Below, in pieces: positions 24,705 through 36,397 of a stretch of 64,000 nt of DNA. The stretch covers positions 1 to 64,000 of the forward strand of contig JAAAUF010000028.1 of the NCBI GenBank assembly GCA_015499985.1, given 5' to 3'. This DNA is from Haplosporangium gracile (lineage: Eukaryota; Mortierellomycota; Mortierellomycetes; Mortierellales; Mortierellaceae). The position numbers and the translations under genes were made by a program. Within the stretch, counting starts at the first letter, position 1. Each line of letters opens with the position of its first letter. The notes under the pieces were generated by a model. The model worked only from the letters and a program-made list of their open reading frames with translations. It did no database searches and was not told the origin of the DNA.

Positions 24705-27700
24705 ATGCAGCAAGCAGTCAAGACTACCCCTACCGAGAACAACCCTTCTCCCCCAGTCTCCTCGGAAAGCTCGTCCAAGACCACGACGACCCCTGTCGTC
24801 CATGATAACAAAGGTCCTTCTTCGACTTTCAAGGATCGCCAAAGCCGTCGTCGCAGCGCAGATAACAAGGACTCCAATTCACCCTCTTCGGCTACTATGA
24901 CGACAGCAAACCACAGTGCCACACAATCGACAACAACAACAACAGCAGCAGCGGCAACTACCACAACGAGAACCACAGAAACAGCAGCAGCAGGAGCAGC
25001 AACTACAGAGACATCCACGGGAGAGACTGTCAAGAGATCAAGCAAGAAGGCTGGCCGATCCAAGAAATTGGTGGCACGTCGTGGCCCGCGACGATCAGGT
25101 GGAGAGGAGGCGATTGAGCTCGCCGTCAGTAGCTCGGACGACGACGAGGATCATTGCGGTGGCGGACGCGCGTCGAGTGGCTCCGATACTGACGATCCCG
25201 ACTCGGAGGAGGAGGCCGACTTGCAGATCAAAAAGTTGGCCCTCGAGAAGTTGTCGTTAGAACGCAAGGACGATCGCCCCCTGACCTCGAAACCGGCACC
25301 TTCTCGTAAACAACAACAACAAGGCCGTAATACGCCATCGCAGGAGGGTGCTTCGACTTTGATTCACAATCGCGACTCGGCTCCAGCGTCACCAACACCC
25401 GCCCCCTCTTCGCCTGCGCCTTCGTCATCCAAAAAGAAGCGCAATAGGAAGAACAAAAACAATAGCAGTCAGTTGACCGAGCAGCAGGAAATTTCACAGA
25501 GTCAAAAACCATCAACTCAGGCCGACGCTCCCACCACATCCGCCGCGACCATCATCACTCCTTCCAGCAGCAATGTCCCAGCCTCTGCCCCTTCCCATCA
25601 GTCCCATCAACCCTCCGATGTCAAGCCTAATTCCAAGGCGAACAAGCGTCTCTCCAAGCAAGGATCAGTCTCTTCGCCAAAGTCAAATGCCGGCCCTCCC
25701 TCGCCTGCCAAGGAGCTGGACCTTGACTCGGCCACAGGAGATTGGGGTGACTCGCCCATGCCAGAGACAACGACCAAGGTGGACTCAGTTTCGTCCGAGA
25801 CACAGTCCCAGCGATCCAACAGCAACAGTAATCCCACCAACCACCCTCATCCTGCTGCGCATCATGGTCGTCCAGTGTCACGCGGACGCGGAGGAAGAGC
25901 TGCGGTGGAAGCTAGAGTCGAGTACCGCAAAAAACTGGCAGAAGATCCGAGCTTTGTTCCCCACCTCGGAGAGTTCTGGGGTCATGATGATCGGTACAGA
26001 GGAGCAGGACTGAAAAACTTTGGTGACCGTGGCAACTTCCGTGGTCGCTTTATGGGAAGGTGTGTATTTGTTTCATGTTTTTGCTTTGTGCTGTTATCGT
26101 TTTTGCTTTTCGCACGGTTTGCTTTTTGAAAAGGATTTCTTCTTTATTTCTCCCTCGCTCCTCAGCACTTTGTGGCACTGACATCAAGTGCTCCTTTTTT
26201 GATTTTTTTTCTAGGGGAGGATATACTCGAGGCGGGATGGTCCAAGGTGCTCCAAGGACTTCCTTCAGGAACGAATCAGAGGCGGGCGTTAACCCCGACT
26301 CTCAGCAACCAGAGTCGGACGACAAGGAGAGTGCCTCAGCCAAACCCAAGTCTGACCGATGGAGCCACGATGGGTTTGACCAGTTGATGAAAGTTCAGGA
26401 GAGAAGTTACCGCCACCAAAGGAACGATTCCAGACCCCGCTCCATGCACGGAAAAGTAAGAGCACTGGGATTTTTTTTTTCGTTTTGTTATCGTTGCTTA
26501 CTGCACGTGCTGTACTGAAAAACTTGTGCCCTTCTCTATGCTTTGGCCTAACAAACATTCTGTCATTGTCTCCTTTCCCGAACACTCTAGCCTCTCGGAG
26601 CTCCTTTGGCGCGCACTGCATCCAGCAACACAGGACCTCAGAACGCTTCTTCTTTAGCTGCTACACCTCTAGCGTCCACCAACAGTGAGACGCGCCTGGA
26701 CTCAAAGGACGACACTGCTGCCCCCAAGAGCGGGAACACTTCCTCCAAGAAGGTCGACAAGTCCGATAAGACGGACAAGGTAGAGAAGACAGCCAAGACG
26801 GACAGCAAGACTGAAAAGGCAAACAACAAGACTGAAAAGGCTGGCAATAAGTCTGAGAAGGCAGGAAAGTCAGAGAAGACTGACAAGACAGATAAGGTTG
26901 ATAGGACAGACAAGGCAGACAAGAACGAGAAGTCAGACAAGGAAACGACATCAAGCGCTGCTGCTCCTTCCTCTACCAAAAGTGCCGATCCTCAAACAGC
27001 CAGGCCTCAGGATGAATCTACCACTCAGACAGGACCACCCGCACCTTCGACAAAAGGAGAGCGACCCCGCTCCTCAGTCCAGTTTGGAGAGAAGGATGTC
27101 AAGAGAGCATCTCGTCTCTTGCACTCTGCTCTTCCCAAACCCTTGCCCAAGGCTGCCGTAGCAGATGCTGCCAACCAACCCGTCAGCGATGTCAATGGAT
27201 CCACGGAAACGGTCAACACTGAAGCCCCTGCGCAAGGAAACGCCCCTGCCAGCTCTAACGACAAGCAGGAGTCAGCTGGTCAGCCCAACTCTGTCAACCC
27301 CAAGTTCAGACAGACAATGCCTCAGAGCCAACCTCCAGCTCACTTTTCTGGATTCAGACCCCAGTTCATCCCTGGCAACTTTTCGAGCCGTGGACGCGGT
27401 CGTGGACAGTTCCATCCCGGACACCCTGCCAACTTTGGTCACCGAGGAGGCCACCACGGCGGCTTTTATGGACACCACCAACATCATCATCATCAGTTCC
27501 AGCACCAACATCATCATCAGCATCAGAACCACAAGGTTGCTCAGCCATTTTCTAACTCTTCAGCACCAGTGAACGGTGAGACTACCAAGGCAAGAAACGC
27601 TGGCGAGGAGACTGAGGCGGCTGAGGCGAACGGGTCCCAAAAGTCTGCCGGAGAGCCTCAGGAAAGCGAAAATGCCAAGGCTGCCCCAATCGATGCTAAG

Positions 27701-28469
27701 GATATGGCTGAAGAGGCCAAGGAGGCGACTTCTGCTCCCACCTCAAAGTCGCTCAAAACAGGTAAGATTACTTTCCTGAACAAAGTATTTCACAGTAATG
27801 CGGTTTTCGGTATTTAATTACGATGTTGGCTAACCCTCTTCTATTATATCGTGTTCCATAATACTAGCTATCAATGCCGTCCCGTTCAAGCCCTCGGCGC
27901 CCTTAGTCCCTGCACAACCTTCTGAGGAAGAGACCAACGCTCAGGAAGAGTACTATGAGGAAGGGTATGGCTCAGAAGGTTACTACTACGACCCCCAGCA
28001 GCAAATGGCTCAGCCCATGTACTATTACTACTACCCTCCCATGGGTATGTCGAACGGTGGACCCGGCTCAGCGCCAGTTTCGATGCCTATGGGAATGCCT
28101 ATGGGCATGCCAATGGGTGGCCCTATGCCTGGTCAGCCCTACATGGCTCCGATGTACTATGACGCAGCTGGTGTCCCAGTCTCTGGACCCGCACCCCCTG
28201 TTGTCAGCTCTGCTGCAGCACCTGTTGCAGGCCCGAACGGCGAGATGATGATGATGATGATGCCGGCGGAGGACTATAACCAGTTTTATTACTACCCACC
28301 CACGATGTATTACCCCTCTCAGCAAGCACATCCTCATCAGCACCAACCCAACCATCATCACCCTCAACAGCATCACCCCCAACAGCATCCACAGCAGCAA
28401 CAGCACCATCAGCTCCAACACTCCACTCCCACCTCTCATCCAGCTCCAGCACACCAGACGCAGGCTTAA
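24705..28469 (+). CDS. CASC3: Btz-domain protein, CASC3/Barentsz-like exon junction complex factor
   Basis: Four exons: 24705-26059, 26215-26455, 26591-27761 and 27868-28469, in phase, 1122 aa. The identifying region is a split Btz domain: EDPSFVPHLGEFWGHDDRY (about residues 415-435), then a Gly/Arg stretch (RGNFRGRFMGRGGYTRGG), then SDRWSHDGFDQLM. In animals these two arms grip eIF4A-III, the exon junction core. The rest is disordered: a Ser/Thr/Ala-rich N-terminus with an acidic SSDDDEDH patch, a Lys/Ser/Asp/Thr repeat block (about 26740-26945), a second RG motif (SRGRGRGQFHPG), a His-rich run (27470-27535), a Tyr/Pro/Met-rich stretch (28000-28150) and a Gln/His-rich tail. Likely role: mRNA localisation, translation or decay linked to the EJC. 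Direct evidence is motif resemblance only. Confidence 0.85.
26740..26945 (+). repeat. Lys/Ser/Asp/Thr tandem repeat inside the Btz gene
   Basis: An imperfect coding repeat with units like KSEKTDK, KTDKVDR and KADKNEK gives about 65 residues of alternating Lys and acidic or hydroxyl residues. It suggests a single charged helix or a disordered linker that can vary in length. Confidence 0.75.
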
Positions 28470-28514
28470 CCCTTTGCAAAAAAAAACTTAACTCACTGAA
28501 AAACTCACTTCAAA

Positions 28515-28526
28515 AATAAAAATAAA
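28515..28526 (+). terminator. Candidate poly(A) signals of the Btz gene
   Basis: Two back-to-back AATAAA hexamers start 46 bp after the stop codon. Confidence 0.5.
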
Positions 28527-28656
28527 AGTGTTACTTCTGCAACGAATTGTGCATAATTTATTTTTTTCGAGTGCCTTTAGCCTTCATTGCCCCTAAATGT
28601 TTTTCGTTTTGATATTGGATCGAGGAGAAGACAGTTTTTTTTGTTTGGTGAGATGA

Positions 28657-29808
28657 CTATTGGCTGTCTTGGACAGGGGGGGTGACGCCCAGTTCCTTGC
28701 TCAATTGTATCTCGTATGCCTTCAACTGGGCCAGCTCTGCCTGAAGCGACGCGCTTGCGACCTCGACCTGCAGTGTCGAACTGATCATCTCTGCCCACTT
28801 TGCCTCCAGCCTCTGCAATGACTCTGCTACATCCATCTATTGCACACAGCGAAGAATATGAGTGAGAAATACATCAGTATACGTCGATGAATAATAAATA
28901 CCTCTTGTCACAGGACTTCACTAAAAGAAATCCGAAACTTTACCTGATCACGCTTTCGCAGCTTGTTGAGTTCCATGATCTCAGCCTTCTTCTCGTCAAC
29001 CGCCTTCCTGAGCAACGACACATCATATTCCAACTGGTAGTTATGAATATTCCACGCATTGCCACCAAATTTCTGAACCAACTCGAGGTTCAAGACGCGT
29101 TGGTTTTGGTGTTCCAATTGAGCGTTTGCGTTGTCCAGAGCCTTGAGCCATAACACACGACCTTCGGGGAGTTCCTCTGATGCTGATGGCGTTACCGTTT
29201 CTGACGATGATGATGCATTTGCTGTTGTTGTACTTGATGTTGTGCTAGAGGAGGAGGCAGGGGGGTCGAGTTGGTAGCGGGAGAAGTCGAGGGCGGGGTC
29301 CATGGGTTTCCCTCTCCGGACGCGGTCGAGTTCCTGTTGGATGAGGGTGTTGGAAGAGAAGAGGTCCATGTCTGGGAAGCCGAGGGATGCGGGGTCCCGG
29401 GGTTTGGGCATTCTTTTCATCTCGGAGGCGATCAGTTTGTCGACCATGCTGCGAACGCCTTTATTGTTTGTAAGAAGGAGGTAAAAGTGTGTTAGCAGAT
29501 GAGGTGTCAATTAAGGACGGACTTGTCCTGTTCTTTGCGTTTGCTTTCAACTGTTCAAAGAAGGAGAAGGGTGTTGCTTGCTTTACCTGGCTCGTCAATC
29601 TGCTTGTCCACATCTAGGAGAGAGCGGAGGTGTGATGAGTCGACACACAAGGGATGTTAGTTTCTTGAATGCCTTCTACCTGAAATCGCGATCATAACTT
29701 CGTTACTCTTTTGCGCGCAGTATCCATGGTCGTCTCTTCCCGGAAGTCCTGAGAATTATAGTTGTCTCCCTTACATGGCAAGGCATCTAGGCTGACTTGT
29801 GAGTTCAT
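28657..29808 (-). CDS. BCAS2: Pre-mRNA splicing factor SPF27/BCAS2 (Prp19 complex)
   Basis: Four exons: 29775-29808, 29587-29613, 28944-29458 and 28657-28836, in phase, 251 aa. The N-terminus spells VSLDALPYVDKQIDEPGVRSM across two very short exons of 34 and 27 nt. This matches the DALPY...PGVR start of SPF27. Further matches are LWLKALDNANAQLEHQNQRVLNLEL and NAWNIHNYQLEYDV, followed by a C-terminal coiled coil. The protein is a core scaffold of the Prp19/NineTeen complex, which activates the spliceosome. A Ser/Thr-rich insert lies in the middle. Confidence 0.95.
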
Positions 29809-29868
29809 GGCGGTGTTATTGGTGTTGATGTTTAGTTGTGAAGTAAAAAAGTCAAAAAGTGTGTAAAA

Positions 29869-29900
<32 letters not shown>

Positions 29901-30328
29901 GTTTCGTGGCGAAGGTCGCCAGGAGCGCAGTCACGCATTTTTTTTTAAATATCAACAAAACTTGTTGTCCTGATCCCGAAGCTATAATCGTCCTTCTTTA
30001 ACCTCAAAACACATCCTTCAAAAGTATGTCGGCAGTTAATCACAGCAGAGCAATCGCAGGAAGGAAAAATTGGACTGTTGGTTGTTGAAGAGGGAGACTT
30101 GAGGGGGATCACAAAAAACACTTCAACTGTCTTGGCGCCGATGTTACTCAGGAACCAAAACACCCTGATAAAACGTGCCCAGCAGAGAGCAAAAGCAACA
30201 ACGACAGCAATCATTGGTGGACAGCGATGGAAAGGCAATAAAAATAACAACACCATCCAGCACCGTAGAAACTTATACAAACGGGCGACAGAGATAGACG
30301 TGGGAGCACGATAAACCCACCTCGATCC
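29809..30328. other. Divergent promoter between SPF27 and bL33m
   Basis: 520 bp between the two start codons, with a GT dinucleotide microsatellite at 29871-29898. No gene is seen. Confidence 0.5.
29871..29898. repeat. GT dinucleotide microsatellite, 14 units
   Basis: A perfect GT run of 28 bp, 63 bp upstream of the SPF27 start on its transcribed side (CA on the sense strand). Confidence 0.95.
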
Positions 30329-30688
30329 AGTACAGCTTCCCTAACCACCACCCTCTTCGTCTCGACTCTGCTACTGCCGCCTCTTCATTTAGTGGCCAAG
30401 AAAGCGAAAGCAAGAACCATCATCGTCAAGTTGTTGTCGACCGCCGGCACCGGTTTCTTCTATACCACCCGTCGTCCAAGGACCACCGCCAAGCTTTCCT
30501 TCATGAAGTTTGATCCCCGTGGTATGTTTTTCTTCTTTCTTTGTAATATGAGATTCGGCCAAACACGGACATTTCAAGTTAACTCGTACTAACATTACCC
30601 CCTCTTGTGCTTTGTTTTTGATAACCAAAAAAAAACAGCCAACCAGAACGTTTTGTTCAACGAGACCAAGATCAACCGCCCCAACTAA
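30329..30688 (+). CDS. MRPL39: Mitochondrial large-subunit ribosomal protein bL33m
   Basis: Exons 30329 (one base), 30393-30521 and 30639-30688 give 59 aa. The protein reads AKKAKARTIIVKLLSTAGTG from residue 2 and ends in ETKINRPN, matching the bL33 fold and yeast Mrpl39, which also starts directly with M-x-K. No ATG is present at the start of the long frame. The codon there is GTG, directly after a TTTAG acceptor. Upstream, CCA|GTACAG gives a donor after an A, so splicing would join A to TG and build the start codon. The 63-nt intron has a CTAAC-like branch site near 30341. The conserved zinc-binding Cys pairs of some bL33 proteins are absent. Confidence 0.9.
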
Positions 30689-30939
30689 AGAATAACCAGC
30701 ATAACAGCAAGGAAGGGCGTAAAACGGATATGAGCGGAAATCAACAGCAGCATTTCACAGGAGAAGAAATAGAGAACTTTTGTACGATTTAGTAAAACGA
30801 TGTAAATAACACACAAGACAGTGACAACCCTTTTCCTCTCTTGGATGTGCACTACAGGACATTGGCGGCCAGATTGACAAAATGCCTGTAAGCGAGCCAT
30901 TGCGTATTATTTTTATATTTTTATCAAAGCGAAGGAAGA

Positions 30940-33434
30940 CTACCAGTTGACGATTTCGCTCTCGCCAAAGAGCGACTCCTTGACGACGGCGCCGACCTCA
31001 GCAGCGGGCTGGATGCCCTCCTTGCTAAGGATATCGCGGATATGCTGATGCTTCGACATGAATGACAGGATCGCATTGTTAATCTGCTCAAACTCGAGCA
31101 AAAATCCGTCGTGGCCGTCGGGTGACTGAACAACCACCATTTCAGAGTCGCGCAAGTGTTCCGCAAGCTCGTATTGCTCTGAGATCGTGAACAGACCATC
31201 TGACTCCACACCTATTGCCAAATGCGACCAAAAGAGAGAGGTAGTCATCGTGTTAGAATCGAGCGGCCAGTCTTTTACCATCGCATAGTGTGAGAAAACG
31301 AAGGAAAAAATGGCACATACCGATGACAAGGGAGGGCTGAACAATGTTGTCAAGAACATCGATAAGCTCACCACGACCAGCAGAAACATCATGCACATCC
31401 ATCTTGCGAGTAATTGCAATGTAACAGTTGGCATCGAAGCGGTGAATGAACTTGTCGCCCTGATAGCGGAGATAATTCTGGGCCGAGAACACTGTGGGCT
31501 TCTTGCTCTTGTGCTTGTTTAATACCACAGGGATTGCACTGATGGTAGAGGTTGAGATCGAGGTGGTCGACAGCGGAGTTGTGGTGCCGTTGGTAGTAGC
31601 GGTTACACTTACAGTTGCAGATTCCGATCCTGATTCGGAGTCCTTCTTGTCAGTGCTGTCATTCTCATCGATGCTCTCTCCAGCAACAGTGGCCAAGACC
31701 TTGGAGCTGGCAACGAGCAAGCTGTTGGTGCTGTCGATTGAGCTACTACGGGATATGTGGCCTCTAGTCTTCTTGTGACCGTCGTTATGGATCTGATGAT
31801 GAGCCTCAGCAGGCGAGGCAGGCTCGCGAGCCGAAGAGAACGTTGGCTGGTCCATGACCTTGCGTCCGAATCTGGACTCGAATGAGTTGCGCGAACGATA
31901 AGTCAACAACGCTGCCATTCTTGCTGCGCCCAAACCGACCGATGGTGGCTAAAAATGGATAAAGGGAGGCAAAGACTAGTGGTCAGTTCCTTTCTCATCT
32001 GCTGATAAGCCCCAAAGAAATGGCAGTTATCAAGCTTTTCCACTGAGTATGGAATAAAGACTTACGGCATCTGCGGTGTAGTATCCGTCAAGGTAGCTAG
32101 GGTCACTGTAGATCGACTGACGTTGAGCCTCACCCCAACTAATGCACCAAGCCGAATGCTTGGCGGATGTGGCAATAGGCACAATCGCCTTGATATAGTC
32201 TGGTCCAAAGAAGGACCACTCTAGAACCTGCATTCCTCCCATCGACCCTCCGATACACATAGCCACCGACTTTACTCCTAGATCATCCAGAATTAGCTTG
32301 TGAAGTCTATTCATCGATGTATTAAAGTCGTTAGAATTCTTGTTGCCTCAAATCAATAGCACGAATGAGGACACATATGACTCATCTGTCCCTCTTGTCA
32401 GTTATCAATGCGACTGGCTAGTTTCATACCTGACATCGTCGCGAATGGTTGCCAGGGGGAACTCGGGTCCGTAGCTGACGTTTGTCTCCGGGTTCAAGGT
32501 AACGGGCGAAGCAGTGCCGTAGGGTGAGCCGAGGACATTGCAGCAGATAATAAAGAACTTTGTGGGATCAAAAGCACGTCCAGGTCCCATTAATGGACCC
32601 CACCTATGAACAAGACGAGAGAAGAGTGTCTGATGAGTATCCACTGTTTGTTTGAAGATATGTCCACTGTATGGTATTCCTCCTTTCCTCCGTCTTTGTG
32701 TTCAAAAATTGATCGGTCCTGTGTAGATTTCCCTCCATCTCGTTTTGCATATGTTGTTTTGTCCATGCACTTGATGTACTCCTGTCCTATAAACGCGGAC
32801 AATGATCTTTTTCGTGAATAAGGCATTTGTCCCAGAAATCACGACATTTTCGCCATTGAAAGTCAGCGTCCAACGAATAGCCAAGCCAGTCACTGAGAGT
32901 GAGTCTGCAATCCGAGAGCCAACTGTGGGGTCATTTCCAGCGGGCGAGCGGACATATGTTAAACACTTGATCCCCTCCTTCCTTCCTTCCTTGACAGAAT
33001 TCTTGATGATCCTGACTTCCTGATGCTTGCTTTGCATCCTCTTACAAAGAGACACTCACCAATCCTCAACATCGGCGCTTCCACTGAGGGCATGGCAGAT
33101 GATCATGACATTGTCTCCTGTTTCGTTCAAGGTGCCCCAGGTCCGGTAGGCGACTGGAACCTGATAGAGGACGTGGCCCGAATCGAGGGTGAACTCGGGG
33201 ACGATGGCAATGGTCTGCGATGGGACTAGCTTTGAGAAAGGGTTCTCTGGCTGTGAGGTTCTGCGTTCTAGTTTTTGAAGGTTTGTGTTGAAAGGAAAAA
33301 ATAATATGAAGAGGTCGATGAGTGAATGAGATTCCATTGTGACAAAAAGAAAGGTCGGAGTGATGAGACAGGTACTCCTGGTGTTGGTGGTGGTGGTGGC
33401 GTGTGCATGGTTGAGTGAAATTACCGTAGGTCAT
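30940..33434 (-). CDS. MET2: Homoserine O-acetyltransferase (Met2)
   Basis: Six exons: 33425-33434, 33060-33267, 32430-32603, 32066-32306, 31321-31948 and 30940-31211, in phase, 510 aa. An alpha/beta hydrolase of the homoserine/serine acetyltransferase family. The nucleophile is the Ser of [10 protein letters not shown] (about S152). The other triad members are Asp in GVESDGLFT (about D425) and His in SPDGHDGF (about H454). [20 protein letters not shown] supplies the oxyanion and substrate region. It makes O-acetylhomoserine from acetyl-CoA, the first dedicated step to methionine in fungi. A Ser/Asp/Thr-rich insert of roughly 75 residues lies between PTFSSAREP and [20 protein letters not shown]; fungal Met2 proteins often carry an insert there. 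The first coding exon has only ten bases. Confidence 0.96.
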
Positions 33435-33845
33435 GGCTGTGTCTTCTTCCTCGGAGGGCGGTTCCTGATGAGTTCGGTGAAAATATGAAAAGTGAATGAG
33501 AAAAAGAAAAGAGAGAGAGAAAGAACAATGAACAAAGTGGAAAGATAAAGGGGTTTTTTGTTGGTGAAGAGTGGGGTCAAAGAAGAGTCATTTTGGTATT
33601 GAGGGCGTTGAAGGAAAGATCAAATAAGGTTTACTTTGATCAGAATTTCGCATGAGATATCTCCCTTTGTTCAATCGCATACGCTTGGATCTTGAATGTG
33701 ACATGGGCAGAACTCACAATGAGTCCACGGCTTTGCAATTGAGCATACGAAAACAAAGCGCACCGCGCTCTCCTTGTCTTGACTTGGCTTGGGTCAATGT
33801 GGGTTTTCTCGCTTTATATATGCTCGGAAGATATGAGAGAACATT
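33435..33845. other. Region between MET2 start and BNA3 stop
   Basis: 411 bp holding the MET2 promoter on the minus strand and the BNA3 3' end. No gene and no clear Cbf1-type CACGTG site are seen. Confidence 0.5.
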
Positions 33846-35820
33846 CTATTTGATGTATGCCTTGAGCTTCAAAAGTCTCTCGGCAGCTGCATCCAGGGTC
33901 TCATCCGTCTTGCAGAACGCAAAGCGCGCAAAGTTCTCAGCAAGGACCTGGTTGGGTTTGGAGTAGAACTCGGTAGGTGGGATCGCACAAACACCAATCT
34001 CCTTTGTCAACCAGTAGCAGGTACGGAAATCCTTGGGGCGCTTCCACAACAGATCAGGGAACTTGTAATCCTCGGGCACGTGGATCTTGTCCGTATTCAC
34101 AAGGATAAAGTACGATCCTTCGGGGATGGTGCAGGGCAAGCCCAGTTCGCGGAAGACGTTGAGCAGCTTCTCGCGCTTGTGCTCATACGCCTTGATCTGG
34201 CTTCCAAAGAATCCACGCTCATCTGCCTGCTCGAAGCCAACAGCAATAGCCTCCTGGAGGGGAGAGTTGACGCAGAAGACAATTCGGGTGTGGGCAGCCA
34301 AAGCGGGCTCGACCAAGGCCTTGGGCCCGATCAACCACCCAATGCGCCAACCAGTCGTTCCAAAGGTCTTTCCTCCGCTTCCGACCGTGATTGTGCGCTC
34401 CCAAAGTCCATCCAGAGTAGCAATGCGCTGATGCTTCATAGGGTCAAAGTACAAGCGATCATACTTAAAAGATACAACGGAGAAACAAAAACACAACGTT
34501 AATACCTTTGAGCTTTGTATGATAGTTGCTCTCCTGAGCAAAGGAGACAGAGACTTATACGTACCACTTCGTCACTGATGATCAAGAGGTTGTGCTTAGT
34601 GGCCAAGGCGCCAATCTCTTCGAGTTCCTCGCGCGAAAAGACTTTGCCAATAGGGTTATGAGGAGTGTTCAAGACAATGATCTTGGACCGAGGGGTGATC
34701 TTGGACTCCAGTTCCTTGATGTCAATCTTCCATTCGCTTGCAGGCATATCCTTGGACGAATCGGCTGCAGGGCGAATAGGGCAGTAGACAGGCACTCCTC
34801 CATTCATTGTGATATTGGACTAATTTTCCCAAAAGTAGTGTCACAAATATGATCAATATGATGCCTTCTCGACTTTCCACGTTGAGATAAAACGTCTCTA
34901 TCCTCGTTTCCTTGGCTTACAATATACTGGTCAAAGAAGGGCTCCATGAGAATGACCTCGGAGCCCTGGTCCAAGTATCCCGCAAAGATGCTGAAAATGC
35001 CTATTTTATGCATGACAATTTTTTTTTTGAAACGCCGCAACAAAACCTTCGCCTGTTAGATGGTGCAATCGTTCTCAATTGAGGCGCATGTTGACGGGAA
35101 TTAGCCCCCTCTGTGTTTCTCGCCTCTTCTCCTGCACTAGTCCATGAACCATCCTGACTTGGACATACCCTCGTTGGCCCCAGCAGTGACAACAACTTCA
35201 GTCTCTGGATCCAGAGTCCTGTTGAAGAGAGTACTGTACGACTTTGCCAGTGCCTATTGCAATGATGGCGGGAAAAAAAAGAGAGCAGCGTGAGAAAAAT
35301 GGCACAAAATATAGTAAAGCAACACAAGTGGGATCCTGATCAACTTTTGGGGCAGGAAAGCACTGGTTTACTGGGGTGAGAGAGAAAGAACAAGGCAAAT
35401 AAAAGGGCGTATTACGTTTCTCAGTCTTGGGCGACCCTTGGGGTGGCTGTATTGATTGCAGTCGTTGCGGATGAGAGCCTCACGAGCAGCCTCAACAACA
35501 AAGTCCGGAGGAGGGAAGCTATGTTGAGAAGTAATACCAAGTAAAACAAAAGTTGCGTTAGAGCGATTTTTTTTCTTCATATGTCCAGATCCGAGCTGCC
35601 AATTGTTCTGATTGATAGCATGTACATTGCGGCACCTACTTCATGAAGCCCTGACCAAGGTTGACGGCCTGGCACTCGAGAGCCAGAGGTGTGAAAATAG
35701 ACCAAACTAAATCGATATTGCATCGAGTGACAGGATGAATGGTAAGCTGATGTGTATTAAGTTATGATAAGAAGCACCCAATGTATTTAAGCGGGGCTGC
35801 AGACAAACTATTGAAGAAAG

Positions 35821-35869
<49 letters not shown>

Positions 35870-36099
35870 GCTGTTGCTGATAAAGCTTGGAAGCGGATTT
35901 TTGTTGATTTACCATCCTGTTCAAAGTGGGCAACGCGTTCGGCGCGAGGAATGACGACGGGGGAGGTCATTTTGGCAGCAGAGGTGATGAATCTAGCGGT
36001 GAGATTTTGTTGTTGAATGAGGCTGCTGCGGAGAGGGAAAAGGGATGAAGAAGGGATGATCCTTGGGAGCGAGGCCGGCTTTATGATTCTGGCAAACAT
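33846..36099 (-). CDS. BNA3: Kynurenine aminotransferase (Bna3-like)
   Basis: Seven exons: 35913-36099, 35640-35706, 35416-35518, 35169-35253, 34921-35000, 34565-34819 and 33846-34463, in phase, 464 aa. A fold-type I PLP aminotransferase of the kynurenine/glutamine transaminase group. Visible features: NLGQGFMNFPPPDF, QYSHPKGRPRLRN, TAGANEGIFSIFAGYLD, NTPHNPIGKVFSREEL, SDEVYDRLYFD and the PLP lysine in SGGKTFGTTGWRIGW (about K291). It should convert kynurenine to kynurenic acid. The first 43 residues are Arg/Ser-rich without acids until a second Met (KMTSPVV), like a mitochondrial presequence. This suggests two products from alternative starts. The last intron ends in AAG. A GTT microsatellite lies in intron 1. 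Confidence 0.95.
35821..35877. repeat. GTT trinucleotide microsatellite in BNA3 intron 1
   Basis: About 18 units, nearly perfect, in the first intron of BNA3. On the sense strand it reads AAC and lies 36 bp after the exon 1 donor. Confidence 0.95.
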
Positions 36100-36397
36100 C
36101 GGTCGAGGGGGCAGTCAGTCAGTTAGACAGGCGGGGTATGTGAGTGTGTGAGGGTGGTGGAAAAGGGACGAGCGGTGTGGAAAAATAAGTTTCGAGCGAC
36201 AAGGAAAATTCAGGTCCACCTTGCCCAGCCAGCCAGTCATATCGCTGGACAGAGAGTCACAGTCAGATCTGAACGACGCGAATTACTCAAAAAACAACAA
36301 CTCGCCATCCAAGCGGAGAATGGCTACATCTTGAGGTATATAGTTGCCCAAAACTTGTAGTGTATATTGTTGGAATATCTTATGGGACAAATTTGAG

